Part shown: positions 1-5,951 of the stretch, piece after piece
Layout: every line of letters begins with the position of its first letter
Position numbering within the stretch: the first letter of the stretch is position 1
Assembly (NCBI GenBank): GCA_900553555.1
Contig: USEG01000016.1
Location: forward strand, 1 to 10,548
Length of the DNA: 10,548 nucleotides
Direction: 5' to 3'
DNA from: an uncultured Clostridia bacterium
Lineage (GTDB): Bacteria > Bacillota > Clostridia > Christensenellales > Pumilibacteraceae
The notes under the pieces: model-generated
Told to the model about the DNA's origin: nothing
The model's input: the letters and a program-made list of their open reading frames with translations, nothing else
Database searches by the model: none
Made by a program: the position numbers and the translations under genes

Positions 1-403
1 ACGCCGTTGAAGAAGGCAAAAGCTTATCGGCAAACGCGCCCGCAAAACCCGCGACGGCGGCGGAAAAAACCAGCAGCTTGTTTTTTTGAAGAGCGTGCGC
101 TATTCCCACGCCTATGCCCGCTCCCATGAGCGTCTTTGCAATCGCCGCGATGTTTCCAAGAGCGTTGCCGACGTAATTGTCTCCTATCCAGCCGGCAATC
201 TGGGCGAGTATAGTGCCGGCAATAAGCGTCACAAAAAGTCCCTGCGCCATGCCGGAAAACGCGGTGATAAAATACCTTTTGGGAAGGGAAGAAAAATATT
301 TTTTTATTTTTCCCTGTTCTTTTTTGCCGCTTTCCGTTTCGGGCTGATATGTTTCTTTACTTAAATTACTGTCGTTTTTGTCTTGGTTTTTGATTTCTTC
401 CAT
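1..403 (-). CDS. PTS EIIC-like integral membrane protein (PTS_EIIC_2 type), N-terminal 134 residues only
   Basis: The gene begins at the ATG at 403-401 and runs off the left edge, so only the N-terminus is visible. Residues 1-43 are hydrophilic and highly charged. They are followed by three hydrophobic segments at about 45-73, 78-105 and 110-130. The stretch FITAFSGMAQGLFVTLIAGT followed by LMGAGIGVGIAHAL matches, from memory, the start of the PTS_EIIC_2 family, membrane proteins annotated as PTS sugar transporter subunit IIC whose substrate is usually unknown. Family members normally start close to the first membrane segment, so the roughly 40-residue charged cytoplasmic extension is unusual. 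The start is supported by AAAGGA 11 nt upstream and by a strong promoter at 451-479. The gene lies downstream of the ABC-transporter operon on the same strand but has its own promoter. Family assignment is fairly secure; transported substrate and any phosphorelay role are unknown. Confidence 0.75.
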   Translation of the reverse strand, partial: MEEIKNQDKNDSNLSKETYQPETESGKKEQGKIKKYFSSLPKRYFITAFSGMAQGLFVTLIAGTILAQIAGWIGDNYVGNALGNIAAIAKTLMGAGIGVGIAHALQKNKLLVFSAAVAGFAGAFADKLLPSSTA

Positions 404-431
404 CTTGTTACTGTTCCTTTGTCGATTTACT

Positions 432-490
432 AAAAAAGCATTACCGCATAATTTTAACATAATTTTATATATGTGTCAACGGCAATGCTT
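432..490 (-). terminator. Hairpin plus U-tract ending the TM1266/ABC operon, with a promoter in its loop
   Basis: In minus-strand RNA, AAGCAUUGCCG (490-480) can pair with CGGUAAUGCUU (446-436) as an unbroken 11-bp stem containing one G-U wobble. It is followed by a run of six U (437-432, the first shared with the stem). The wobble makes the pairing valid only in minus-strand RNA; the plus-strand version has an A-C mismatch. The hairpin starts 19 nt after the ATPase stop codon. The loop is long (33 nt) for an intrinsic terminator and is occupied by the promoter at 451-479. An alternative reading is that the two arms are a divided operator flanking the promoter. Confidence 0.5.
451..479 (-). 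promoter_or_regulatory. Sigma-A-type promoter of the PTS EIIC-like gene
   Basis: Read on the minus strand, a perfect -35 (TTGACA, 479-474) and a -10 of TAAAAT (456-451) are separated by exactly 17 bp. Transcription would start near 444, giving a leader of about 40 nt. The whole promoter lies in the loop of the hairpin that appears to terminate the upstream ABC-transporter operon, so readthrough and initiation at this site may interfere with each other. Confidence 0.8.
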
Positions 491-508
491 TATCTGTTTA
501 ATAATAGG

Positions 509-1144
509 TTAAATAAATAATTGCGTTATTTCTTTTCGCGTTATGTCGCCGCGGTTTATAAAATCTCCCTTAATAACGCCTTTTTCTCCCAAAACAACAA
601 TTCTTTTCGCCAAAAATACGGCTTCTTCTATGTCGTGCGTCACAATGACCGCGGTAATTCGTTTTTGCTCCCACAACTTCAAAAACAGCTGCATAACCTT
701 GTATTTGGTGCTTAGGTCCAGCGCCGAAAAGGGCTCGTCCATCAGCATAAGATCGCCGTCATACAAAAACGCCCGCAAAAGCGCCACTCTTCTTGCCGTT
801 CCGCCCGAAAGACTCGAAGGATAACTGTCTTTGTATTCTTCGATACCCACTTGCCTTAGTTTTTCGGTATAATCGCCTTTTCCCAGCACAAATTCAAGAT
901 TTTCGTTTACCGTCATAAAGGGGATAAGCCTGTCCTCCTGAAAGACGAAAGACACCTTACGGCTGTCGTTTTGCGTTTTTCCCGTATATGACGCCGCGCC
1001 GGACAAAATATTTAGAAGTGTGGTTTTTCCCACTCCGCTTTCGCCCAGCACCGCGGTGACTGCGTTTTCTTCTATGCTTAAACTGAGATTTTCAAAAACT
1101 ATCTTTTCGCCGTATTCTTTATTTATGTTTTCCAGTTTTATCAC
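509..1144 (-). CDS. ABC transporter ATP-binding protein, NitT/TauT (SsuB/TauB/ThiZ-like) family
   Basis: This is the cytoplasmic ATPase that powers the importer encoded just upstream. It has Walker A GESGVGKTT (residues 34-42), Q-loop Gln69, signature LSGGT (112-116), Walker B LMLMDE (132-137) with FSALD following, and switch His170 (VTHD). All catalytic motifs are therefore intact. At 211 residues it is shorter than the roughly 240-260 usual in this family, mainly because the C-terminal tail is short. The start codon is GTG at 1144-1142, supported by AGAGGAG (1154-1160) and by a 4-nt GTGA overlap with the permease stop, which implies translational coupling. The signature has Thr where Gln or Met is commoner. 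Substrate cannot be read from this subunit. Confidence 0.93.
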   Translation of the reverse strand: MIKLENINKEYGEKIVFENLSLSIEENAVTAVLGESGVGKTTLLNILSGAASYTGKTQNDSRKVSFVFQEDRLIPFMTVNENLEFVLGKGDYTEKLRQVGIEEYKDSYPSSLSGGTARRVALLRAFLYDGDLMLMDEPFSALDLSTKYKVMQLFLKLWEQKRITAVIVTHDIEEAVFLAKRIVVLGEKGVIKGDFINRGDITRKEITQLFI

Positions 1145-1911
1145 AGGCGTTTTCTCCTCTTAAACAAAAACACCGCCAGCTTTATTATGTACTCGAACGC
1201 AATCGCGATGACTACCGATATTATGGTTATCGCCAGCACGCCCGCCATATCGAGATAGGTGTTGGCCTGGTTTAGTATTCCTCCCAGACTTTTATACGTA
1301 AACGCTATTATTTCCGACGAGACTATTATTTTGAGAGTAAAGGACAAGGTGGTGGACGCCTGTTCGGCTACATACGGCAGTACCGACGGCAATATAAGCG
1401 AAAATATGCGTTTTTTTAACGGCACTTTATAAATTTTCGCCATTTCGATAAGCTTTACGTCTATTTTCGCAAAGGCGGCGTTTATCGCCGAATAGGTCAT
1501 GGGAAAAACTATGGTAAGCGCTACTATTACGGGAGAGACGGTACTTTTTACCAGCATCATATTTAGAATGAGCATTACGGCAACCGTCGGCGCCGAAACC
1601 ATTATCTTTATATAAGGCGCTATTATTTTTTTTACGGGAGCGGCAAAATATCCCGCCGTTCCCAGCGCCGCTGCCAGCAGAAGGGCTATCAAAAAAGTCG
1701 CGATTACCCTCGATAAAGTGGAAAAAAGCGATTGCCAAAAATACCCGACGGCCAAGTAACTGAATATTTTTTTTATCACGCTTTGCGGCGAAGGAAAGAT
1801 AAATTCGCTGCCGGCGGAAAGATAAAAAAAGTACCAAATAACAAGCAAAACCGCAATAGTGGCCATCGGGTATATTAAGTTTATTACAATTTTCGCCGCT
1901 TTACTACTCAT
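1141..1911 (-). CDS. ABC transporter permease, NitT/TauT family (SsuC/TauC-like)
   Basis: This 256-residue integral membrane protein is the channel subunit of the importer. It begins with a hydrophobic segment at about 10-31 and has several further membrane spans, typical of the binding-protein-dependent transport permease fold. The cytoplasmic coupling (EAA) loop is visible as EMAKIYKVPLKKRIFSLILP, with the Glu-Met-Ala start and the Ile-x-x-Ile-Leu-Pro-like ending; the usual central Gly is Lys. The ATG overlaps the end of the binding-protein gene by 8 nt (ATGAGTAG) and has no clear Shine-Dalgarno sequence, so translation is probably coupled to the gene before. A single permease gene suggests a homodimeric channel, normal for this family. 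The C-terminus is strongly basic (KRRKR), consistent with a cytoplasmic end. Confidence 0.92.
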   Translation of the reverse strand: MSSKAAKIVINLIYPMATIAVLLVIWYFFYLSAGSEFIFPSPQSVIKKIFSYLAVGYFWQSLFSTLSRVIATFLIALLLAAALGTAGYFAAPVKKIIAPYIKIMVSAPTVAVMLILNMMLVKSTVSPVIVALTIVFPMTYSAINAAFAKIDVKLIEMAKIYKVPLKKRIFSLILPSVLPYVAEQASTTLSFTLKIIVSSEIIAFTYKSLGGILNQANTYLDMAGVLAITIISVVIAIAFEYIIKLAVFLFKRRKRL

Positions 1912-2941
1912 TTATATCGACGAAAAACGCGTCGTCAAATTGTTTTGCCACGGCGGACGTCGTGCCGAAAGAAATTATGTCGTCAATATAATTTTTGACT
2001 ATTTCGATTTCGCTGTCGGTAAACGTCACCATTTTTATGCTGCATCCTTCAACGCTGCTTTCGGTAGTGTTGTCCGCGGTAAAGGAGGGCGTTTCGCCTT
2101 CGTCAAGACGCGACGCAACCGCCTGGGCGGCAAGAGCGGGATTTTCTTTTATCCAGCTTTCGTTTTCCTGCATAGCCGAAAAAACCTGTTTTACAACGTC
2201 TTTGTTTTCTTCAAGCAGCCGGTTTCTCACCACCATAACCGCCTGAGGATAACTGCCGTAAATGTCGTGGAGCGCCGCTACTTTTTTGATGGCGGGCACC
2301 TTGCCGGTAATAGTGGACACGGCGGGCTCGGGAGCAATGACGTAGTCGGCCTTGCTCTGGTTGAGCGTCGTCGCTATATCCGATCCGTTTATTCCTATAA
2401 GATAGACGTTTTCGTCTGTCTTTTGACTTTCGTCCTCGGTAAACTCTATGCCGCTGTCTTTAAGTACCGCCTTAAACGTCAGCCCCGGAACGTTTGCAAT
2501 ATTTACTACCGCCACGGTTTTTCCCTTTAAGGAAGCAATATTATCTTTGTTTATCGCCGTCTCGTCAAGCGAAAGCATATAAAGATTGCCGTGTGTAACG
2601 GTGGCAACGCCCTTGTATTCGCTGCCGTCCCCGATAAGAAGCGACGCAAGATTTACGGGAATAAGCGCAATATCCGCCTTTTCGCCGTTTCCTACGACAT
2701 AATTTTTTATATTCGCCGCGTTTACCACTTTATAAGTAGTGGTTTCGGCAAAATTGCGGTTGTCGTTGATGAGCTTTGCTATCGACAAAGCCGGCGCCCC
2801 GTCGGGAGCTACTATCGTAAGCGACGTAAGGCTTTCTTTGCCGTCGTTTGTATTATTGTTGCACGCGGTCAGAACGCCCATTCCCACCGCCATAACGACG
2901 GCAAGCGCTAAAAGTAAAATTCTTTTCACTGCGTTTTTCAT
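1904..2941 (-). CDS. Substrate-binding lipoprotein of a NitT/TauT-type ABC importer (SsuA/NMT1-like)
   Basis: This 345-residue protein would be anchored on the outer face of the membrane and capture the substrate for the permease. It has a basic start (MKNAVKR), a hydrophobic core and a lipobox LTAC with the lipidated Cys at residue 27. The mature part shows the NitT/TauT binding-protein pattern: a first beta strand leading to PDGAPALSIAKL, then ADIALIPVNLASLL, a later VIAPEPAV segment, and a helical tail. These match the SsuA/TauA/ThiY group, whose ligands include sulfonates, taurine, nitrate-like ions and thiamine precursors. No residue seen here fixes the ligand. AAAGGAG lies just before the ATG. 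The gene sits 28 nt after the TM1266-family gene under one promoter. Confidence 0.9.
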   Translation of the reverse strand: MKNAVKRILLLALAVVMAVGMGVLTACNNNTNDGKESLTSLTIVAPDGAPALSIAKLINDNRNFAETTTYKVVNAANIKNYVVGNGEKADIALIPVNLASLLIGDGSEYKGVATVTHGNLYMLSLDETAINKDNIASLKGKTVAVVNIANVPGLTFKAVLKDSGIEFTEDESQKTDENVYLIGINGSDIATTLNQSKADYVIAPEPAVSTITGKVPAIKKVAALHDIYGSYPQAVMVVRNRLLEENKDVVKQVFSAMQENESWIKENPALAAQAVASRLDEGETPSFTADNTTESSVEGCSIKMVTFTDSEIEIVKNYIDDIISFGTTSAVAKQFDDAFFVDINE

Positions 2942-2969
2942 ATTTTTTTCTCCTTTATAAACAAATTAT

Positions 2970-3209
2970 TTATCTAACAAGACTTTTTGCCTTGACGCCT
3001 TCTATCATACCTATTTTGCCCGTCATGTTGTTTATTATGTCGTTGGGCGCGTCAAGTACGATACATATAACCGATATGCCTTCGTTTATTTCCGGCAAAC
3101 CCAGTCTGCCCTTTATGTAACCCTTAAATTTGTGCAGCACCTCGTTTATCTTATCTGTCTGCGCGTTTTCTTCCACAATGATACTTAGTACAGCTATTCT
3201 TTTTTCCAT
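2970..3209 (-). CDS. TM1266-family protein (putative regulator linked to iron-only hydrogenase systems)
   Basis: This small 79-residue protein starts MEKRIAVLSIIVEEN and ends in GKIGMIEGVKAKSLV. The pattern of an N-terminal strand, a helix with VNEVLH-type spacing, GRLGLP, VICIVLDAPND and a closing G-KIG-I-GV-VK motif matches the Thermotoga TM1266 family. That is a single-domain ACT/NikR-C-terminal-like ferredoxin fold named for co-occurrence with [FeFe]-hydrogenase genes; its biochemical role is not established. The chosen start (3209) has a strong GGCGGAGG eight bases upstream and fits the family length. An in-frame ATG at 3257 would add 16 residues and has a weaker AAGGA, but that segment lies inside the leader hairpin. 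First gene of the operon, before the ABC importer; no hydrogenase gene is in the window. Confidence 0.82.
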   Translation of the reverse strand: MEKRIAVLSIIVEENAQTDKINEVLHKFKGYIKGRLGLPEINEGISVICIVLDAPNDIINNMTGKIGMIEGVKAKSLVR

Positions 3210-3216
3210 AAAAAAA

Positions 3217-3275
3217 CCTCCGCCTTTAAATATTTGACGGAGAACACAAAATTTCATTTGTTTCCTTCTCCGTCA
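3217..3275 (-). promoter_or_regulatory. Structured 5' leader with mutually exclusive hairpins over the TM1266 gene Shine-Dalgarno
   Basis: In minus-strand RNA, UGACGGAGAA (3275-3266) pairs perfectly with UUCUCCGUCA (3244-3235), a 10-bp stem capped by a smaller ACAAA/TTTGT stem. The same 3' arm can instead pair with the downstream Shine-Dalgarno GGCGGAGG (3224-3217): UCUCCGUC against GGCGGAGG gives 8 bp including two G-U pairs, with an 11-nt AU-rich loop. Forming the first hairpin would free the ribosome binding site; forming the second would hide it. This is the anti-anti-SD arrangement of translational riboswitches and attenuators. I could not match it to TPP, SAM, cobalamin, glycine, preQ1 or guanidine riboswitch consensus. 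A possible upstream ATG (3257) lies in the loop of the first hairpin. Confidence 0.45.
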
Positions 3276-3303
3276 GGACTAACCTTTCGATTCAGGCATA
3301 CGC

Positions 3304-3332
3304 ATTATACATCAACCTACCTATTTTGTCAA
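3304..3332 (-). promoter_or_regulatory. Consensus sigma-A promoter of the TM1266/ABC-importer operon
   Basis: On the minus strand, TTGACA (3332-3327) and TATAAT (3309-3304) are both perfect and are separated by exactly 17 bp. Transcription would begin near 3297, giving an untranslated leader of about 88 nt before the ATG at 3209, long enough for the hairpins at 3217-3275. A promoter this strong suggests that control acts after initiation, in the leader, or by a repressor not visible here. Confidence 0.85.
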
Positions 3333-3605
3333 GTTTTATTATAGTAAATTTTTTCTTTTTTTTTACGGAATGATATATATTATTTATTTTTTTAAAGATA
3401 GTAGTATAAGTATATAGGTGCTGTGTAAATGTTAATAACTTTTATAATTTAAAAAAATCATCTTTAATTGAGGGTTTTTATAGTGAAATAGGAAAAAAAA
3501 AGAATTTTTTCAACAGCAAAAGGTGTAAAAGCAAAGTAAAAAACAGGTATAAGAGCTGTATAAAAATGTGGAAAAAAAATTTAGAAAAATACAAAAAAAA
3601 GAGAT

Positions 3606-3649
3606 ATAAACTTATCCACACGGGTTTTCCACAATGTTGATAAGTTTAT
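3606..3649. repeat. 15-bp inverted repeat carrying DnaA-box-like sequences in both arms
   Basis: The arms ATAAACTTATCCACA (3606-3620) and TGTTGATAAGTTTAT (3635-3649) are reverse complements at 14 of 15 positions, separated by 14 bp. Each arm contains a DnaA-like box in opposite orientation, and a third (TTTTCCACA) sits in the spacer, partly overlapping the centre. The single mismatch is the base that separates the boxes TTATCCACA and TTATCAACA. It is not followed by a T-run and is not GC-rich, so it is unlikely to be an intrinsic terminator. Confidence 0.75.
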
Positions 3650-3674
3650 TGTGAAGTAAAAAATGTGTTTTTTC

Positions 3675-3703
3675 TTGACAACTTTGAATAATGATTATAA
3701 AAT
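3675..3703 (+). promoter_or_regulatory. Sigma-A-type promoter of the GLUG-repeat lipoprotein gene
   Basis: A perfect -35 TTGACA (3675-3680) and a -10 TAAAAT (3698-3703) are 17 bp apart, giving a start near 3710 and a short leader of about 27 nt. The DnaA-box dyad ends 25 bp upstream of the -35, close enough for a protein bound there to influence this promoter. Confidence 0.7.
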
Positions 3704-3736
3704 ATATATATAAAAGCTTTTTCGGAGAGAATAAAA

Positions 3737-5221
3737 ATGAAAAAGATAGCGAAAGTGATGATGTGCTTATTACTGGGAGCGGCAGTATTTTTTGCCGTCG
3801 GATGCAATGAAAAAAAGCACGAGCACGTTTTTTCCGACTGGCAGGTGACGGAAGAAGCTACCTGTGAAAAGGAGGGAAAGGAGACGGCATACTGCTCCTG
3901 CGGCGAAAAACAGGAAAGGACGATAGCAAAATTGCCGCACGAATTCGGGGAATGGCAGACGGTTATTGCTCCCGAGACCGGCAAAGAGGGAAAAGAAGAG
4001 AGGGTTTGCTCGGCGTGCGGATATAAGGAAAGCCGTGCAATAGAGCCCTCCGACAGCCAGCAGACGACGATATACACCGAACAGCAGCTTATAGAAATGG
4101 CAGCCGGCGAAAAAGACGGAAATTATAAGCTGGGCGCAGACATAACGCTAACTAAGAAGTGGAACACCGCGGGCGTATTCAAGGGAGTTTTAGACGGCGA
4201 CGGACACACGATATATAATATGGAAATAGAGTCTTCCGCTTTGGAAGCGGACGGCACAGCCATAGAATATATGGTGGCGATGTTTTCCAAAAACGAAGGC
4301 ACGATAAAAAACGTCGCTTTTGAAAACTTTATGGTTACTGTTACAGCGGACGACATAAAAAAAGCCGGATATGAACAGATAAAAAGCCAAAATCCTTCCG
4401 CCGAAAATATTGATATACACATAGGAATAACGGGCTTAAATAAGGGAACGATGCAAAAAATCCGCGTAAATGCTTACATAACGGCACTTCCGCAAACGCA
4501 GGGGGCGCGCCTTAGAACAGGCGTTGTCGCCGGAAAGAATAACGCGGAAATAAAGGAGTGTATAACTACCGGAACGCTAACGCTCAAAAACAGCAGCGGA
4601 TATATTAGAGCGGGCGGAATTACCGGATATATGTCAAACGGCGGCGTTATAGAGAATAGCGAGAGTAATGTAAGTATCGTCGCCGAAAACAGCGGAGCAA
4701 AAAACAATATCGGCGGTATTGTTGGAAATATCGAATGCGGCAGTGTGATATCGTGCTATTTCGGAGGCAGCATTGACAGCGTAAATGACGGCAGCAAGTC
4801 AACCAGCGCCGGTGCAATAGCGGGGTTACTGGATAATCAGTCCATGAAGTACGAGACAATGGACATAATAATTGACAATTGCTTTTCCCGCGCGGAAATA
4901 ACCGACAGCGGAACGAAGGGCAGTACCGGCGGAATAATAGGCGAGGCGGAGTGTATAATAGGAAGCGGCATGAAGCTGGTTTTGACAAACTGTTCGGCAG
5001 ACAGCACGGCGAAGGGCGCAAAAGACCAGGGCGGATTTTTGGGCGATTTAAAACTTTACGACAAAAATATGACGGAACTAAATTATCCCGTTGCGGGCGA
5101 ATACGTTAATTATATAACAATAAGCAATAACGAGTGTTCGCAGCAAGACAACTTCGCCGAAGTAAAAATGCCGTCTTTACTCAGGCAACCTTCCGGTTTT
5201 GAGCTGGCAAAAGCAAACTAA
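3737..5221 (+). CDS. Surface lipoprotein with two Cys/His repeats and GLUG-like beta-helix repeats
   Basis: This 494-residue predicted lipoprotein starts at an ATG preceded by GGAGAG. The signal peptide ends in a lipobox with Cys23 (AVGC). Residues 28-103 hold two copies of a repeat seen in many gut-bacterial surface proteins. The first, H-E-H-x-F-x-x-W to CSCG, has Cys43, Cys53 and Cys55; the second, H-E-F-x-x-W to CSACG, has Cys91 and Cys94. From about 110 onward come GLUG-type units, such as DGDGHTIYNM, NEGTIKNVAF, GGITGYMSNGGVIENS, GGIVGNIECGSVISCYF and GGIIGEAECI, which in known proteins stack as a right-handed beta-helix on secreted adhesins or glycan-associated proteins. No catalytic motif was seen, and the enclosed end GGFLGDL suggests a complete solenoid. 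Monocistronic, with its own promoter and terminator. Role is probably extracellular binding; the ligand is unknown. Confidence 0.85.
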   Translation: MKKIAKVMMCLLLGAAVFFAVGCNEKKHEHVFSDWQVTEEATCEKEGKETAYCSCGEKQERTIAKLPHEFGEWQTVIAPETGKEGKEERVCSACGYKESRAIEPSDSQQTTIYTEQQLIEMAAGEKDGNYKLGADITLTKKWNTAGVFKGVLDGDGHTIYNMEIESSALEADGTAIEYMVAMFSKNEGTIKNVAFENFMVTVTADDIKKAGYEQIKSQNPSAENIDIHIGITGLNKGTMQKIRVNAYITALPQTQGARLRTGVVAGKNNAEIKECITTGTLTLKNSSGYIRAGGITGYMSNGGVIENSESNVSIVAENSGAKNNIGGIVGNIECGSVISCYFGGSIDSVNDGSKSTSAGAIAGLLDNQSMKYETMDIIIDNCFSRAEITDSGTKGSTGGIIGEAECIIGSGMKLVLTNCSADSTAKGAKDQGGFLGDLKLYDKNMTELNYPVAGEYVNYITISNNECSQQDNFAEVKMPSLLRQPSGFELAKAN

Positions 5222-5225
5222 AAAC

Positions 5226-5255
5226 AAAGGGCGGCAATATAAAGCCGTCCTTTTT
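5226..5255 (+). terminator. Intrinsic terminator after the GLUG-repeat lipoprotein (possibly bidirectional)
   Basis: AAAGGGCGGC (5226-5235) pairs with GCCGTCCTTT (5244-5253) through 10 bp with one G-U pair, an 8-nt loop and a T-run at 5251-5255. It begins 4 nt after the lipoprotein stop codon. Read from the other strand the stem has one A-C mismatch but is followed by TTTGTTTTT, so it may also stop transcription from the convergent gene at 5277-5831. Confidence 0.85.
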
Positions 5256-5276
5256 GTATAATAATAAAACAAAAAC

Positions 5277-5831
5277 TTATATTTCCGCAATGTCGTCTAT
5301 CAGGTTGTTTTTTATCGTCATCACAACCGGATGGGCGACGTTTTTGTCGTCTATGAGCAAAAATCCGCCCTCTTGCATGGAAAGAAAGTGTTCGTCTTTT
5401 ACGACGGCTTTGTACGGCGCGAAAAATTCGCTTATCGCCTGGTTTTGTACGGAGGAAGAAAGTTCCCGCGTCATGAAGGAGCGCGCCTTTTCCATGTCGC
5501 CGGCTTTTACCGAAGTAAAAAATTCGCCTATTGGCGAGCAGTCGGAAGGCAGTACGTCGCAGGAAGAAAACACATAGCTGTATCTTTTGGAAAACATAGC
5601 GAGATATTTATCCTTTGACAACGCGACTACCGTGACGAGACCGCTGTCGGGAAAAGCCGAGCAGCCCGTAAATTTTACCGTATAGGGCAAAAGAGCGGGA
5701 TTGAGAGGAAAAACCGTGACATAAACCGCTTCTTTTTGTTTGTAGCGAATACAGGAGTTGTTTTCGAGAAAAACCCCGTTCGCCATAAAAACCGCGTCTC
5801 CCGCGAACTTTAAAAACATGGTAGATTCCAT
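5277..5831 (-). CDS. Uncharacterised 184-residue protein, possible NTF2-like C-terminal half
   Basis: I do not recognise this protein. No signal peptide, membrane segment or known catalytic motif was seen. The N-terminal half (about 5-95) is rich in short predicted strands (MFLKFAGDAVFMANGVF, EAVYVTVFPL, LVTVVALS) and has four Cys overall, with no obvious spacing motif. The C-terminal half (about 100-184) has a helix with FFTSVKAGDMEKARSFM, then FFAPYKAVVKDE and a closing strand VVMTIKNNLIDDIAEI; this order resembles small NTF2-like domains, an inference only. The start is uncertain: neither ATG 5831 nor ATG 5819 has a good Shine-Dalgarno sequence, which is unlike its neighbours. It is convergent with the lipoprotein gene and divergent from the gene at 5952. 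Codon use looks normal for the window. Confidence 0.65.
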   Translation of the reverse strand: MESTMFLKFAGDAVFMANGVFLENNSCIRYKQKEAVYVTVFPLNPALLPYTVKFTGCSAFPDSGLVTVVALSKDKYLAMFSKRYSYVFSSCDVLPSDCSPIGEFFTSVKAGDMEKARSFMTRELSSSVQNQAISEFFAPYKAVVKDEHFLSMQEGGFLLIDDKNVAHPVVMTIKNNLIDDIAEI

Positions 5832-5879
5832 ACTAAAAAATATTAGGCGCCGCTAAGATTTATGCAAAAATAAAAAAAT

Positions 5880-5909
5880 ATGACAAAAAAATTGTCAAAT
5901 GAGTATAAA
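5880..5909 (+). promoter_or_regulatory. Candidate promoter of the putative DNA-binding gene, overlapping a small inverted repeat
   Basis: ATGACA (5880-5885) and TATAAA (5904-5909) form a plausible -35/-10 pair with an 18-bp spacer, 43 bp before the ATG at 5952. The -35 overlaps an inverted repeat, TGACAA (5881-5886) and TTGTCA (5892-5897) with 5 A between. On the minus strand the same repeat offers TTGACA (5898-5893) as a -35 for the divergent gene, with only a poor -10 (TTTTAT). The dyad could therefore be an operator shared by both genes. Confidence 0.4.
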
Positions 5910-5951
5910 AAACCGTCGCTTTGTCGATATTTACGGCAACGGAGGTAAAGT

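Larger units (their letters stand above)
3333..3736. other. AT-rich gene-free region with DnaA-box-like sites (candidate DnaA-binding region or oriC)
   Basis: About 400 bp hold no convincing coding sequence and are strikingly rich in A/T runs, including TATATATATA near 3702-3711. DnaA-box-like 9-mers (consensus TTATNCACA) occur at 3612-3620 (+, perfect TTATCCACA), 3625-3633 (+, TTTTCCACA), 3635-3643 (-, TTATCAACA), 3567-3575 (-, TTTTCCACA) and more weakly at 3430-3438 (-, TTATTAACA). The strand of flanking genes switches here: all genes to the left run left, the next runs right. Clustered boxes beside AT-rich DNA are origin-like. Against this, dnaA, dnaN, rpmH or gyrase genes are absent from the window, and genes on the right are on mixed strands. 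A DnaA-regulated promoter is the main alternative. Confidence 0.4.

Noticed and set aside
1859..2530. Plus-strand open frame of 223 codons
   Set aside because: It is antisense to the permease and binding-protein genes, whose family motifs are clear; its translation is Arg/His/Phe-rich and unlike a real protein.
3217..3297. TPP or other known riboswitch before the transporter operon
   Set aside because: TPP was considered because ThiY-type binding proteins are often under it, but no CTGAGA-type or ACCTGAT-type core is present. No other class I know fits either.
3606..3649. Intrinsic terminator for the minus-strand or plus-strand neighbours
   Set aside because: The dyad is AT-rich, lacks a T-run after either arm and lies upstream, not downstream, of both flanking genes.
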